From the NCBI GenBank assembly GCA_021836865.1, contig JAKBHH010000024.1, forward strand, positions 1-42,628: a stretch of DNA of 42,628 nucleotides. The letters are read 5' to 3'. The notes under the pieces are model-generated. The model searched no databases, was not told the DNA's origin, and saw nothing but the letters and a program-made list of their open reading frames with translations. This DNA is from Acidobacteriota bacterium (GTDB lineage: Bacteria > Acidobacteriota > Terriglobia > Terriglobales > Acidobacteriaceae). This document shows positions 13,586 to 22,400 of the stretch, in pieces. Position 1 is the first letter of the stretch. Every line of letters starts with the position of its first letter. A program made the position numbers and the translations under genes.

Positions 13586-14401
13586 TCAGTTCCATCGGCT
13601 CTTGTCGTCGTGGTCCTCGTCGATCTGCCGGCCCTGCCCGTCAAAGCGGACGGTGCGCCCCTGCTTGCGCATGTAGACCTCGAACTTGCGCGCGGCGCGG
13701 CGGCGTTTCCAGCGGTAGTAGCGGTTGCGCAGGGCAAACCAGCGCTCGCTTAGCGCGAAATTCAACCCGCGCCGCGAGACCGTCCGCAGATAGATCCACC
13801 CCGCCAGCGCGCCGCCCAGTTGCGCGAAGGCGTAGAGGCGCTGCTCGCCGAAGAGCATGGCGATCGCTACCAGACCGTAGATGATGGCCATGTATTTGGC
13901 CTTGATGCCGATGGTGAAAAAGAGCAGGAACTCCATTTCGCCGTAGAGGACACCGATGGCGACGAGCAGGCCGAAGATGCCGCCGAAGCAGCCGTAGAGC
14001 GGGGCGGCGAGGACGGGCAGGTCAATGGACGCACCCGCAATGTAGAGCAGCCCGCCGGCGAGCGCGGTACCCAGCACGGAAGCGGCGTAGAGGCCCATGA
14101 CCCATCCGTCTGTGTGCATGCCTTCGAGGAATCCCGCGAGGAACCAGAGCGAGAGCAGCTCGAAGAGCGTTCCCATGAGGCTGAGGTGGATGAAGCTGTA
14201 GGTGAAGGGCTGCCAGAGGGCTCCGTGGAGGAATGCGAAGGGGTTGAACGTGAGCAGGCGTACCAGATGCGCGGTCAACGCGGGGGATAGGACACCGAGA
14301 AGGATGAGGGCAAAGTACGCAGCGAGGTTCACGAAGACCAGACGCCGCGTGGCGCCGTGGAAGTCGGGGAATGCAAACGGAGTGGAGCCAAGCCTTCGCA
14401 T
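13586..14401 (-). CDS. rhomboid-fold membrane protein lacking the catalytic dyad
   Basis: 271 residues with about six hydrophobic segments (near 20-40, 60-90, 100-122, 130-155, 160-186, 190-207) and a basic cytoplasmic C-terminal tail. It has the rhomboid layout: WQPFTYSFIHLSLMGTLFE aligns with the GlpG L1-TM2 region, GCFGGIFGL (137-145) with the GxSGxxxGL serine motif, and AQLGGALAG (193-201) with the AHLGGxxxG histidine motif. The catalytic serine position is Phe139 and the catalytic histidine position is Gln194; the TM2 His/Asn oxyanion residues are Gly and Glu. It is therefore predicted proteolytically inactive, like eukaryotic iRhoms. It lies 27 bases upstream of fabD in the same direction. 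Function unknown. Confidence 0.85.
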   Translation of the reverse strand: MRRLGSTPFAFPDFHGATRRLVFVNLAAYFALILLGVLSPALTAHLVRLLTFNPFAFLHGALWQPFTYSFIHLSLMGTLFELLSLWFLAGFLEGMHTDGWVMGLYAASVLGTALAGGLLYIAGASIDLPVLAAPLYGCFGGIFGLLVAIGVLYGEMEFLLFFTIGIKAKYMAIIYGLVAIAMLFGEQRLYAFAQLGGALAGWIYLRTVSRRGLNFALSERWFALRNRYYRWKRRRAARKFEVYMRKQGRTVRFDGQGRQIDEDHDDKSRWN

Positions 14402-14476
14402 GGTTGCCTTCAGGGTAAATTGCGCGGCGCGCCGGTGTCATGGGATTTGGTGGCTGCCGGGCTGCGGTGAGCGGGT

Positions 14477-15964
14477 TCAGGGAACGGCGACGAGACTGCG
14501 GTGTCCCTTGGCATCGACGGATCTGACGCCGAAGATGACGTTGTCTTTGGAGATGGGCAGAGTCACAGTGACAGGCGAATCCGCAGGCAATGCGGGGACG
14601 CTTTTTTCATACTGCCAATCGGGTGCGGTTGTTTCGCGCCAGAGGACGTCGTAGTGCGCGACGGAGTCTCCGGTGGGCGGCTGCCAGGTGAGGGTTGTGC
14701 CACTGTCCAATTCTCTTGTGCTGATTTTGGTGGATCCGTGCGGCGCTCTGTCGATTAAAAGGGGCATGGTGAGATGTTCGGGCTCGCCGGGAGCTGCGGC
14801 GAGGGTGGCGAGGGTGGCGGCGTTGAGGCGCGCCACCTGCGCTACGTATTGGAAGTCCACAAACTCGGGCAGATCGCCCATTACGGGGTCGCTGGACCCT
14901 GCGGGAGGGCGCACCACGTCCTGATGCTGGTGGTTTAAGTCCTCGCGCCACTCGGTGAAGCGGACGGCGGCAAAGCCCTCCAGGTTGAAGGACAGATGGT
15001 CGCCGCCGCGCATGTAGCGGTCTGGCCGGGACATCAGCGCGGCACGGAATGCGGCGGCACCGGTTGCAGGGAAATACGTGCGGGCGGCTGCGCCAACGGC
15101 GCGGGCCAGCTCGCGGCTGGGCGAGTCGTTTTCTCCGCCCACGGTGAGGATGCGGTGCAACTGCTCAGGTGTGGCGGTCTGGGGCACGCCCTCCGAGAAG
15201 ACGCGGACGCGGTCTTTGAGCTGGAGAGTGTCGCCGGGCGTGGTGTTGCCGCCGACGATGTCGTTGTTGAGCACGGCTTGGAGTTGCCAGCCCTGCTGGC
15301 GGGCGAGTTGAGCCAGGTGAGCGGAGCCGACAAGCCCCTGCTCCTCGCCGGCCACGGCGGCAAACACGATGGTGGAGGGGAAGTGGAGCCTGCTGAGTGC
15401 ACGGGCGCACTCGATCGAGACGGCGACTCCGGAGGCGTCGTCATTGGCGCCGGGGGCTGCGCCGTGGTCGTCCATGATCTTCGTGTCGCGGGAGTCGTAA
15501 TGGCCGGTGACCAGCACCATGCGGTTGGCCTGGGCGGGGTCAGAGCCGCGCAGAATGGCGTAGATGTTGGTGATTTGCGTGGGTCGCGGAATGCGCCCGG
15601 CCCAAGGGCCGCCGCTGGCGGGGTCCGCGGTAAAGACGTCGCGCTTGACTTCAAGGCAGCCGCCGCACCGTCTCGAGATCTCGTTGAACTGGCTCGCGAT
15701 CCAGTCGGCTGCGGCGCTAATGCCCTGTCCGGCGGGCAAGTCGGTCTCCATGCTGGAGAGGGTGCTTCGGGTACCGAAACCAACCAGCGTTTGAATCGTC
15801 TGTTGAATGTGAGCGGCTTGAATGGCTTCGAGCGCCTGCGCGATGACCGGGTCAGGAGCGGCGGGTGAAACCGGGGCGCCATGGAGGAGATAATCGGGCT
15901 GCCCGGCCAAGGGAAGCGCAGCCATGGCAAACACCAGGGAGGGAGTCATTCTGGAAAGGCTCAT
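14477..15964 (-). CDS. exported M28 family zinc aminopeptidase with Fn3-like tail
   Basis: 495 residues from the ATG at 15964, chosen because a GAGGAG SD lies 8 bases upstream and a signal peptide follows (VFAMAALPLAGQ). An upstream in-frame extension would overlap the opposite gene. The five zinc ligands of the M28 fold are all visible: His155 (GHYDS), Asp175 (GANDDASG), Glu208 with the catalytic Glu207 (AGEEQG), Asp235 (NNDIVG) and His323 (GGDHLSF). A proline-rich join leads to a C-terminal beta domain (about 415-495, LTWQPPTGDSVAHYDVLWRE) with fibronectin III character. It is likely periplasmic or secreted and cleaves N-terminal residues from peptides. Divergent from the LysW-like gene. 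Confidence 0.93.
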   Translation of the reverse strand: MSLSRMTPSLVFAMAALPLAGQPDYLLHGAPVSPAAPDPVIAQALEAIQAAHIQQTIQTLVGFGTRSTLSSMETDLPAGQGISAAADWIASQFNEISRRCGGCLEVKRDVFTADPASGGPWAGRIPRPTQITNIYAILRGSDPAQANRMVLVTGHYDSRDTKIMDDHGAAPGANDDASGVAVSIECARALSRLHFPSTIVFAAVAGEEQGLVGSAHLAQLARQQGWQLQAVLNNDIVGGNTTPGDTLQLKDRVRVFSEGVPQTATPEQLHRILTVGGENDSPSRELARAVGAAARTYFPATGAAAFRAALMSRPDRYMRGGDHLSFNLEGFAAVRFTEWREDLNHQHQDVVRPPAGSSDPVMGDLPEFVDFQYVAQVARLNAATLATLAAAPGEPEHLTMPLLIDRAPHGSTKISTRELDSGTTLTWQPPTGDSVAHYDVLWRETTAPDWQYEKSVPALPADSPVTVTLPISKDNVIFGVRSVDAKGHRSLVAVP

Positions 15965-16120
15965 GGAAATTTCTCCTCGGACGGGAGTTCTGGAGCAGGG
16001 ATGGAACGTCGCCCCCTTGACCTTTGGGCGGCTGCTCCCTAAAGCTAAAGGAGGCGTACCGCAAGGTAACGTCATCCTACAACATGCAGCACGCTTCGTC
16101 GTGCAAAGGATAAGGAAGAG

Positions 16121-16126
16121 AGGAGG
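16121..16126 (+). promoter_or_regulatory. strong Shine-Dalgarno of the LysW-like gene
   Basis: AGGAGG 5 bases before the ATG at 16132; this is a clear contrast to the SD-less starts of several neighbours. Confidence 0.75.
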
Positions 16127-16131
16127 CTGCG

Positions 16132-16326
16132 ATGCCCAGCTGCCCTGAATGCGAGAATAGTCTGGATATTGAGATGGATGAGGTCGAAGAAGGCGATGTA
16201 GTCGCCTGCGAGGAGTGCGGGACCGAGTTCGAGGTGGTCGGCGTTGATCCGCTGGAGTTATCGCGGGTGGACGAAGACTATGATGAGGAAGAGGACGAGT
16301 TGATCGACGAGGAGGAAGACGAGTGA
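16132..16326 (+). CDS. LysW-like zinc ribbon protein with acidic tail
   Basis: 64 residues. Residues 1-42 closely follow LysW, the amino-group carrier protein of the alpha-aminoadipate lysine route: CPEC (4-7), GDVVACEECG (21-30) and EVVGVDPLEL, with Cys4, Cys7, Cys26 and Cys29 binding zinc. LysW and related carriers end in EDWGE, whose last glutamate carries the substrate. Here that motif is absent and the protein ends in a run rich in Asp and Glu, still with a terminal Glu. No lysine-synthesis genes (lysX, lysZ, lysY) are nearby. It may be a carrier for something else or simply an acidic zinc ribbon. It has a strong SD, and its stop overlaps the next gene's GTG by 4 bases. Confidence 0.85.
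   Translation: MPSCPECENSLDIEMDEVEEGDVVACEECGTEFEVVGVDPLELSRVDEDYDEEEDELIDEEEDE
16311..16315 (+). promoter_or_regulatory. SD inside the acidic tail of the LysW-like gene
   Basis: GGAGG formed by the Glu-rich codons of the upstream gene, 7 bases before the GTG at 16323. It favours the GTG start and translational coupling over the ATG at 16329. Confidence 0.55.
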
Positions 16327-16697
16327 GGATGAACCGCGCACGAGGCGCAGCTCGGTGTGTTTTGACCGCGCTGACGGCGGGAATCGTAATTCTTACGCTG
16401 CTGGGGAGCGAGCCTGGAGCGAAGGCGCAGAACCTAGGCCAACGCACGGTTTCAGGAAGCGTGGTGGATGCCAGCTCGAATCCGATTGCCGGGGCGACAG
16501 TCTTTCTCAAGAACCAGAAGTCTAAGGCTATTCGCAGTTATACTTCCAGCTCGACGGGCCGCTTCTATTTTGCCCAGGTGAACATGTCAGAGGACTATGA
16601 CCTATGGGCGGAGAAGGACAGCAAAAAGAGCGTGGTGAAGACGGTCAGTTCGTGGGACGCTCGCAAGGAGTTTGAAACCGAACTGAAGATGAAGTGA
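16323..16697 (+). CDS. small exported carboxypeptidase-regulatory-like domain protein
   Basis: 124 residues. A signal peptide (about 1-36, cleavage after GAKAQ) precedes one beta-sandwich domain of the carboxypeptidase regulatory-like type: TVSGSVVDASSNPIAGATVFL, then TGRFYFAQVNMSEDYDLWAEKD. Such domains are stalk or adhesion modules, often at the start of TonB-dependent receptors, but here the domain stands alone. It starts at GTG 16323 within the stop of the LysW-like gene (GTGA overlap), so the two are co-expressed. Why a cytoplasmic zinc ribbon and an exported domain are coupled is unclear. A terminator follows. Confidence 0.85.
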   Translation: MRMNRARGAARCVLTALTAGIVILTLLGSEPGAKAQNLGQRTVSGSVVDASSNPIAGATVFLKNQKSKAIRSYTSSSTGRFYFAQVNMSEDYDLWAEKDSKKSVVKTVSSWDARKEFETELKMK

Positions 16698-16711
16698 CGG
16701 CAGGAGAGCAG

Positions 16712-16742
16712 AGCCGCGCCAGCCTTGAAGGGCGGCGCGGCT
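16712..16742. terminator. terminator between convergent small operon and gatB
   Basis: 9-bp GC-rich stem (AGCCGCGCC 16712-16720 with GGCGCGGCT 16734-16742) and a 13-base loop, followed by TTTG on the plus strand. It lies between convergent genes and ends 4 bases before the gatB stop. Confidence 0.6.
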
Positions 16743-16745
16743 TTG

Positions 16746-18263
16746 TCATGCGTCCAGTTTTCTGGTCACCAGATCATTGAGCAGGGCAGGGTTGGCCTGG
16801 CCTTTGGACGCCTTCATCACCTGGCCGACAAAGAAGCCGGCTACGGTTTTCTTTCCGGCGCGATACTGCTCGACCTGTTTGGGATTGGCAGCGATGACCT
16901 GATCGATGAGCGCCTCGATGGCGGACGCATCGGTGATTTGCTCGGGTTTTTCGCGCTCATAAACGGCAGGGAAATCTTCGCCTCTCTCGAAACACACATC
17001 GAAGAGCTGCTTGAGCTGTTTGGAGCTGATCTTGCCATCGTCGAGCAGGTCGGCCGCCAGCACGATGCCAGCCATGGAGACAGGCGACTGCTCCGGCTCG
17101 AGACCGAGGGCTTTCAGGCGTCCGCCGATCTCACTGAGCAGCACGTTAGCAACGCGACGCGGATTTTTTGCGCCTTTGGCCGCGGTCTCAAAGCGGTCCG
17201 CAAACTCGCGCGATGCGGTGAGCGTGTGCGCGTCCTTGGGGTTCAGCTCGTACTCGGCGATCATGCGAGCGCGGCGGGCTTCGGGCAGCTCGGGCATCTT
17301 TTTCCTGGTCTCGGACAAGAGCTCAGGCGAGACGATGAGCGGCGGCAGGTCGGGCTCCGGGAAGTAGCGATAATCGTGCGCCTGCTCCTTGGACCGCATG
17401 GAGTAGGTGCGGCCCTCATTGGCGTTCCACAGCCGCGTCTCCTGCGCCACACGGCCACCAGACTCGATCACCTCAATCTGCCGCTCGATCTCGTATTGCA
17501 GCGCGGCGCGAATGAAGCGGAAGCTGTTGACGTTCTTGACTTCCGCCTTGGTGCCGAACTTTTCCTGGCCTCTGGGACGGACGCTGACATTGGCATCGCA
17601 TCGCAGCGAGCCCTCTTCCATGTTGCAGTCGGAGACGCCGGTGTAGAGGAGAATCTCTTTGAGGCGCGTGAGGTATTCGAAAGCCTCATCTGGGGTGCGG
17701 ATGTCGGGCTCGCTGACGATTTCAATGAGCGGAGTGCCGCAGCGGTTCAGGTCAAGATAGGTGCGCGTGGCGGAATCGCCGAAGCCGTCGTGGAGGCTTT
17801 TTCCGGCGTCTTCTTCCATGTGGAGGCGGGTGATGCCGATACGTTTCAGCCCCGGCGACAAGGACCCGTCGGCGGGGGGCCCGGTATGGACGCTGCCGTC
17901 GGCGGAGGGCACGTCGATCCATCCATGCTCGGCGATGGGTTTGTCGAACTGCGAGATCTGATACCCCTTGGGCAGATCGGGGTAAAAGTAGTTTTTGCGC
18001 GCGAAGATGGAACTCTCGCGCACCTGGCAGTTGATGGCCAGCGCAGCCAACGTGGCAAACTCGACGGCTTTCTGATTGAGCACCGGCAGCGCACCGGGCA
18101 GCCCCAGGCACACCGGGCAAATGTTGGTGTTGGGGGCTGAGCCGAAGTGATTGGCGCAACTGCAAAAGGCCTTGGTGGCGGTGAGCAGTTGCACATGCAC
18201 TTCGAGCCCGATGACGGGTTCGTACTTGGCCAGGATTTCGGGTGAAAGCGCTGCGGCGGGCAT
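16746..18263 (-). CDS. gatB: Asp-tRNA(Asn)/Glu-tRNA(Gln) amidotransferase subunit B
   Basis: Kinase and tRNA-binding subunit of GatCAB, which amidates misacylated Glu-tRNA(Gln) and Asp-tRNA(Asn). Signatures: YEPVIGLEVHVQL at the start, the zinc-site cysteines (CSCANHFG and NICPVCLGLPG), LDLNRCGTPLIEIVSEPD, the catalytic-core block NMEEGSLRCDANVS, and EVKNVNSFRFI. A C-terminal helical GatB/YqeY domain (about 350-500) ends VGQVMKASKGQANPALLNDLV. It is 505 residues, full length. gatA and gatC are not adjacent. There is no SD before the ATG; a TAGAAT element lies 6 bases upstream, so the mRNA is probably leaderless. Confidence 0.98.
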   Translation of the reverse strand: MPAAALSPEILAKYEPVIGLEVHVQLLTATKAFCSCANHFGSAPNTNICPVCLGLPGALPVLNQKAVEFATLAALAINCQVRESSIFARKNYFYPDLPKGYQISQFDKPIAEHGWIDVPSADGSVHTGPPADGSLSPGLKRIGITRLHMEEDAGKSLHDGFGDSATRTYLDLNRCGTPLIEIVSEPDIRTPDEAFEYLTRLKEILLYTGVSDCNMEEGSLRCDANVSVRPRGQEKFGTKAEVKNVNSFRFIRAALQYEIERQIEVIESGGRVAQETRLWNANEGRTYSMRSKEQAHDYRYFPEPDLPPLIVSPELLSETRKKMPELPEARRARMIAEYELNPKDAHTLTASREFADRFETAAKGAKNPRRVANVLLSEIGGRLKALGLEPEQSPVSMAGIVLAADLLDDGKISSKQLKQLFDVCFERGEDFPAVYEREKPEQITDASAIEALIDQVIAANPKQVEQYRAGKKTVAGFFVGQVMKASKGQANPALLNDLVTRKLDA

Positions 18264-18275
18264 GATTGAATTCTA
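18264..18275 (-). promoter_or_regulatory. candidate leaderless promoter of gatB
   Basis: TAGAAT on the minus strand (18270-18275) with 6 bases to the ATG at 18263 and no SD. The same hexamer is found before ddl. Confidence 0.45.
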
Positions 18276-18349
18276 GCGCGAGGGATGGGCAGCCCCGCCT
18301 GAGGGCTGCCCACTCGATTTGAATCGCTCTACGAAGTGGTGCGGCGTCC

Positions 18350-19282
18350 TTACTCCGTCGGGTCGGCGGCTGTGAAGGGCGAGCAGCAGGGCTTTTCCGT
18401 GGCGTGGAAGTTCATGAGTTCGAGGCGGATGCCGTCGGGGTCGTAGAGGTTGAACTGGCCTTTGCCGTCTTTGCCGATCTGCGTGTGCGCGTCATGCACG
18501 CCGCCCAGTCTGTTTCCGGCCTCCAGCACCTTGTAGGTGTCGTTGACGGAGACTACGCCGATGGAGAGATGGTCCAGCACGCCGAGCGCGTGCAGCGTCA
18601 TTGTTGCCGGAATTCCCGAGCCGGAAGGGCCGCTGGTGAGCATGTACTCCAGCCAGTCATGGCCGTCGGGAACCTGCTGGCTAACCCAGTCCAGCTTGCC
18701 CTCCTGCATACCGCCGAACCAGTACGGCCTGAAGCCGAGCAGGTCGCGGTAGAAGGTGTCCTCCGCCGCGCGGCTGTGGACCATGAAGCCGACGTGAATG
18801 ATGTGGTGGCCGATGGCGTTGGGCGCGTCGGGCGCCCTGGCGTGCGCGGAGGGCTGCACGAACTGCACCTTGTTCCCCTCCGGATCCTGCACTTCGAACC
18901 AGCGGCTGGCATCGGAACCTTTGGTGACCGCGGCAGGGGTCTTCCAGCCTTTGGCGGCTAGATATTTGCGCATCGCTTCGGCGCTGCTTACATTCCACGC
19001 GGTGTGGTCCAGGCGGTTGATACCTGAGCCGGGCGGCAGCGGCAGCACTTCAATGAACTGTGTTGCGCTGACGGCATAGCGCACGCCCTGCGGATTTTCG
19101 GGGTCGGGCTCTTTGGCCGCGCCAATGATGTCGTGGTAGTAGTGCTCCGTGGCGGCCGGGTTGGACGTGTAGACGGCGAGGTGGGAGATGCCCAAAATCT
19201 GCGGGCGCACGGGCGCGGTCTGGGCTGCTGCGGCAACCGTGAGGGCGGCAAGTAAAGCGGCGGCGAAATACCTGGAATGCAT
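18350..19282 (-). CDS. exported two-domain VOC (glyoxalase-like) protein
   Basis: 310 residues from the ATG at 19282, where GAGGTG provides the SD and a signal peptide begins (HSRYFAAALLAALTVAAAAQ). Two vicinal-oxygen-chelate domains follow. The first starts ILGISHLAVYTSNPAATEHYY and ends WFEVQDPEGNKVQFVQP; the second starts IIHVGFMVHSRAAEDTFYRDLLG and ends FNLYDPDGIRLELMNF. VOC enzymes include glyoxalases, dioxygenases and isomerases. The histidine and glutamate positions of a metal site are present in the second domain (HVGF and LELM), but no substrate is evident. Export of a VOC protein is uncommon. Divergent from mfd. Confidence 0.88.
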   Translation of the reverse strand: MHSRYFAAALLAALTVAAAAQTAPVRPQILGISHLAVYTSNPAATEHYYHDIIGAAKEPDPENPQGVRYAVSATQFIEVLPLPPGSGINRLDHTAWNVSSAEAMRKYLAAKGWKTPAAVTKGSDASRWFEVQDPEGNKVQFVQPSAHARAPDAPNAIGHHIIHVGFMVHSRAAEDTFYRDLLGFRPYWFGGMQEGKLDWVSQQVPDGHDWLEYMLTSGPSGSGIPATMTLHALGVLDHLSIGVVSVNDTYKVLEAGNRLGGVHDAHTQIGKDGKGQFNLYDPDGIRLELMNFHATEKPCCSPFTAADPTE

Positions 19283-19471
19283 TCTGCACCTCGATATCTG
19301 TGGCGCGTCCACCATAAATCGATTTGGCGGTGGCTGTAAACCTGGCCGCGAGGAGGCGTGGCGCAACCCCGGGCAGACGGAGGCCGTCTGGACGCGCAGG
19401 GCGGCGACCCGTTGTTTGCATCTGAGGCAGGCGCTCCTGCAGATATTTCCGCGCTGTTAAACTGGAGGTGC

Positions 19472-22400
19472 ATGATCCTTCCGTTCGTCCGCGAAATCTT
19501 CGCGGAGTTGGAGCACTCCTCGGCATTTGATCGCGTACAGAGGCACCTGAGCCTGGGTACGGGGCGCAGGCGTGTGTCCGGACTGACCGCGACGGCGCGT
19601 TCTCTGTATCTGCCGCTGATGGCGCGGGCCGCGCCGCATCCGGTGATGGTCGTGGTGGCGGACAACAAGGCTGCCGAGGCGCTGGAACTGGCGTTGCGCG
19701 CCGGCTGCGCGCTGACAGGTGCCGTGGATCCGGCGCGCGTGGTGCGGCTGCCTGCGCACGATGTGCTGCCGTTTGAAAACCTTTCGCCGCATCCCGACGT
19801 GCAGGAACAGCGCGCCGCAGCGCTGTGGAAGCTGTCCACCGGTGCGGTCTCGATTCTGATTGCGCCTGTGGAGGCCGCTGCGCTCAAGCTCTTCGATCGC
19901 GACTACTATGCAGGCCTGGCCGTCACGTTGCGCCGTGGCGAGGAGATCGACATTGAGGTGCTGACCTCGCATCTGGCCAGCGTGGGCTATACGCAGATGG
20001 ACCTGGTGGAGATGCCGGGCCAGTTCACGCGGCGGGGCGGCATTCTCGACGTGTACTCGCCGGAGTCTGACCGCCCGGTGCGGATTGAGCTTTTCGGCGA
20101 CGAGATTGAGACCATTCGAAAGTTTGATCCGGAGACGCAGCGATCGCAGTCGGGACTGGACGAGGCGCAACTGCTTCCGCTGACGGAGACGCCGGTGACG
20201 GAGCGCCTGCTTGCCGCCGTAAATGCGCGGCTCAGCCGCCAGCGCGTCGAGATGGAGGACGAAAGCGCAGAGGAAGAGCTGAGCGCAGAGGCCGCGGCAG
20301 CCGGCGGCGTGAGCGTCTTTCCCGGCTGGGAGTTCTTCAGTTGCGTGGCCGGGGCAGAGAGTCATCTTCTCAAGCTGCTGCCCCGCTGCGTTCTTTTTGT
20401 GGAAGAGCCGGCGATGGTATGCAACCAGATTGACCGCTGGTGGAGCAAGGTGGAGCAGCGGCACGAGCGGTCCGGCATTGGTTCGCTGATCCGCCCGGAA
20501 GACATTTATCTTCGGCCTGAAGTGTTGCAGGGGCTGTTGCAATCGCACACCGGCCTGGACCTGGACCAGCTGGGTGCGGTGGATGTGCTGGACGAAGATA
20601 CTACGCTAGGCGAGATTGCTTTCAGCTCGCGGCCCACTCTGCGCTTTCATGGCTCCATCCCCGCGCTGACCGAGCAGTTGCGCAACCTGATGGCGACGGA
20701 CACGCGCATTGTGCTGGCCGCGCCGACACAGGGCGATGTGGAGCGCATGGCCACCGTGCTGCGCGAGTATCAGGTGCCCTACCGGCTCGGCAGCCGCGTA
20801 GCGCATCACGGGAGCGAGACCATCCTGGAGGAGGCCAGTTATCTGGCCGGCGATCTGCGTGTGCCTTTGATTGTGCGCGCGCAGATTGCCAACGGAGTGA
20901 GCTTTCCGAACTCGAACGTAATTGTGTTTGGCGCGAACGATCTGTCTGACGAGGCTGACATTACGGCACGGCCGGAGCCCAGGCGCTCGAAGACCGCGGC
21001 GTTTGTCTCGGACTTTCGCGACCTGGCTGTCGGTGACTACGTAGTGCATGTGGAGCACGGCATTGCGCAATATCAGGGGCTGAAAGAGATCGTGCAGGAC
21101 GCGCTTTCGGTCGAGTTCATGATTCTGGAATTCGCGGAGCAGGCCAAGCTCTATGTGCCGCTCACGCGCCTGGACCTGATTCAGAAATATCGCTCGACCG
21201 ATGCCGGACCGGCGCCGGTGCTGAACAGGCTGGGCTCGCAGCAATGGACCAAGACCAAGGCGCGGGTGCGCAAAGCGATGCAGGATATGGCCGGGGAGCT
21301 GCTCAAACTCTACGCTGAACGGCAAACGGCGCAGGGGACAGCATTCTCTCCGGACAATGAATTCCAGAAGGAGTTCGAGGACTCATTCGATTACAACGAG
21401 ACGGACGACCAGCTCACGGCCATCTCAGCGATCAAGCAGGACATGGAATCGACCACGCCGATGGACCGGCTGCTCTGCGGGGACGTGGGCTACGGCAAGA
21501 CGGAAGTGGCGATGCGGGCGGCGTTCAAGGCAGTGCAGGACGGCAAGCAGGTGGCGGTGCTGACGCCGACAACGGTGCTCAGCTTCCAGCATTTCGAGAC
21601 CTTCAAGCGGAGGTTTGCGCAGTTCCCCATCAACATTGAAATGATTTCGCGCTTTCGCACAGCGAAGGAGCAGAAGTCGATTGTGGAGCGCGTGGCGACA
21701 GGCAACGTGGACATTTTAATCGGCACGCACCGGCTGCTCTCGAAGGACATCAAGTTCCAGGATCTTGGCTTGCTCGTCGTGGATGAAGAACAGCGTTTCG
21801 GCGTGCGCCACAAGGAGCGGCTGAAGCAGTTGCGCAAGGAGATTGACGTGCTTGCAATGTCTGCCACGCCGATTCCGCGCACGCTGCATATGTCGCTGGT
21901 GGGCCTGCGCGATATGAGCGTGATTGAGACGCCGCCGAAGGACCGGATGGCGATTCAGACGGTGGTGGCGCGGTTCGATGAGAAGCTGGTGCGCTCGGCG
22001 GTCGAGGTTGAACTGGAGCGCGGCGGGCAGGTTTACTTTGTCCACAATCGCGTCGAGTCCATCTACGAGATTGCCGCGCGGATTCAGGAACTGGTGCCAG
22101 CGGCACGCGTGGCTGTTGGGCATGGACAGATGAGCGAAGGCGAGCTGGAGAAGGTGATGCTGGCCTTCATGCATCATGAATTTGATGTGCTGGTGGCGAC
22201 CACGATCATCGAGAACGGGCTGGATATTCCGCTGGCAAATACGATGCTGATCAACCGTGCCGATCGTCATGGGCTGAGCGAACTGTATCAGTTGCGCGGG
22301 CGGGTGGGCCGGTCAAATCGCCGCGCGTATGCGTATCTGCTGATTCCGTCAGAGCAGGAGCTGAGCCAGATTGCGCGCCGCCGGCTGGCTGCGCTCAAGG

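Noticed and set aside
15965-16510. N-terminal extension of the M28 peptidase to 16510
   Set aside because: It would overlap the LysW-like operon, lacks an SD and precedes a clear signal peptide start with an SD at 15964.
16725-18140. A 471-codon frame antisense to gatB
   Set aside because: It lies wholly within gatB in the mirror codon phase, with no motif or SD of its own.
19457-20548. A 363-codon frame antisense to the start of mfd
   Set aside because: mfd motifs on the plus strand are unambiguous; the antisense product is Arg/His-rich noise.
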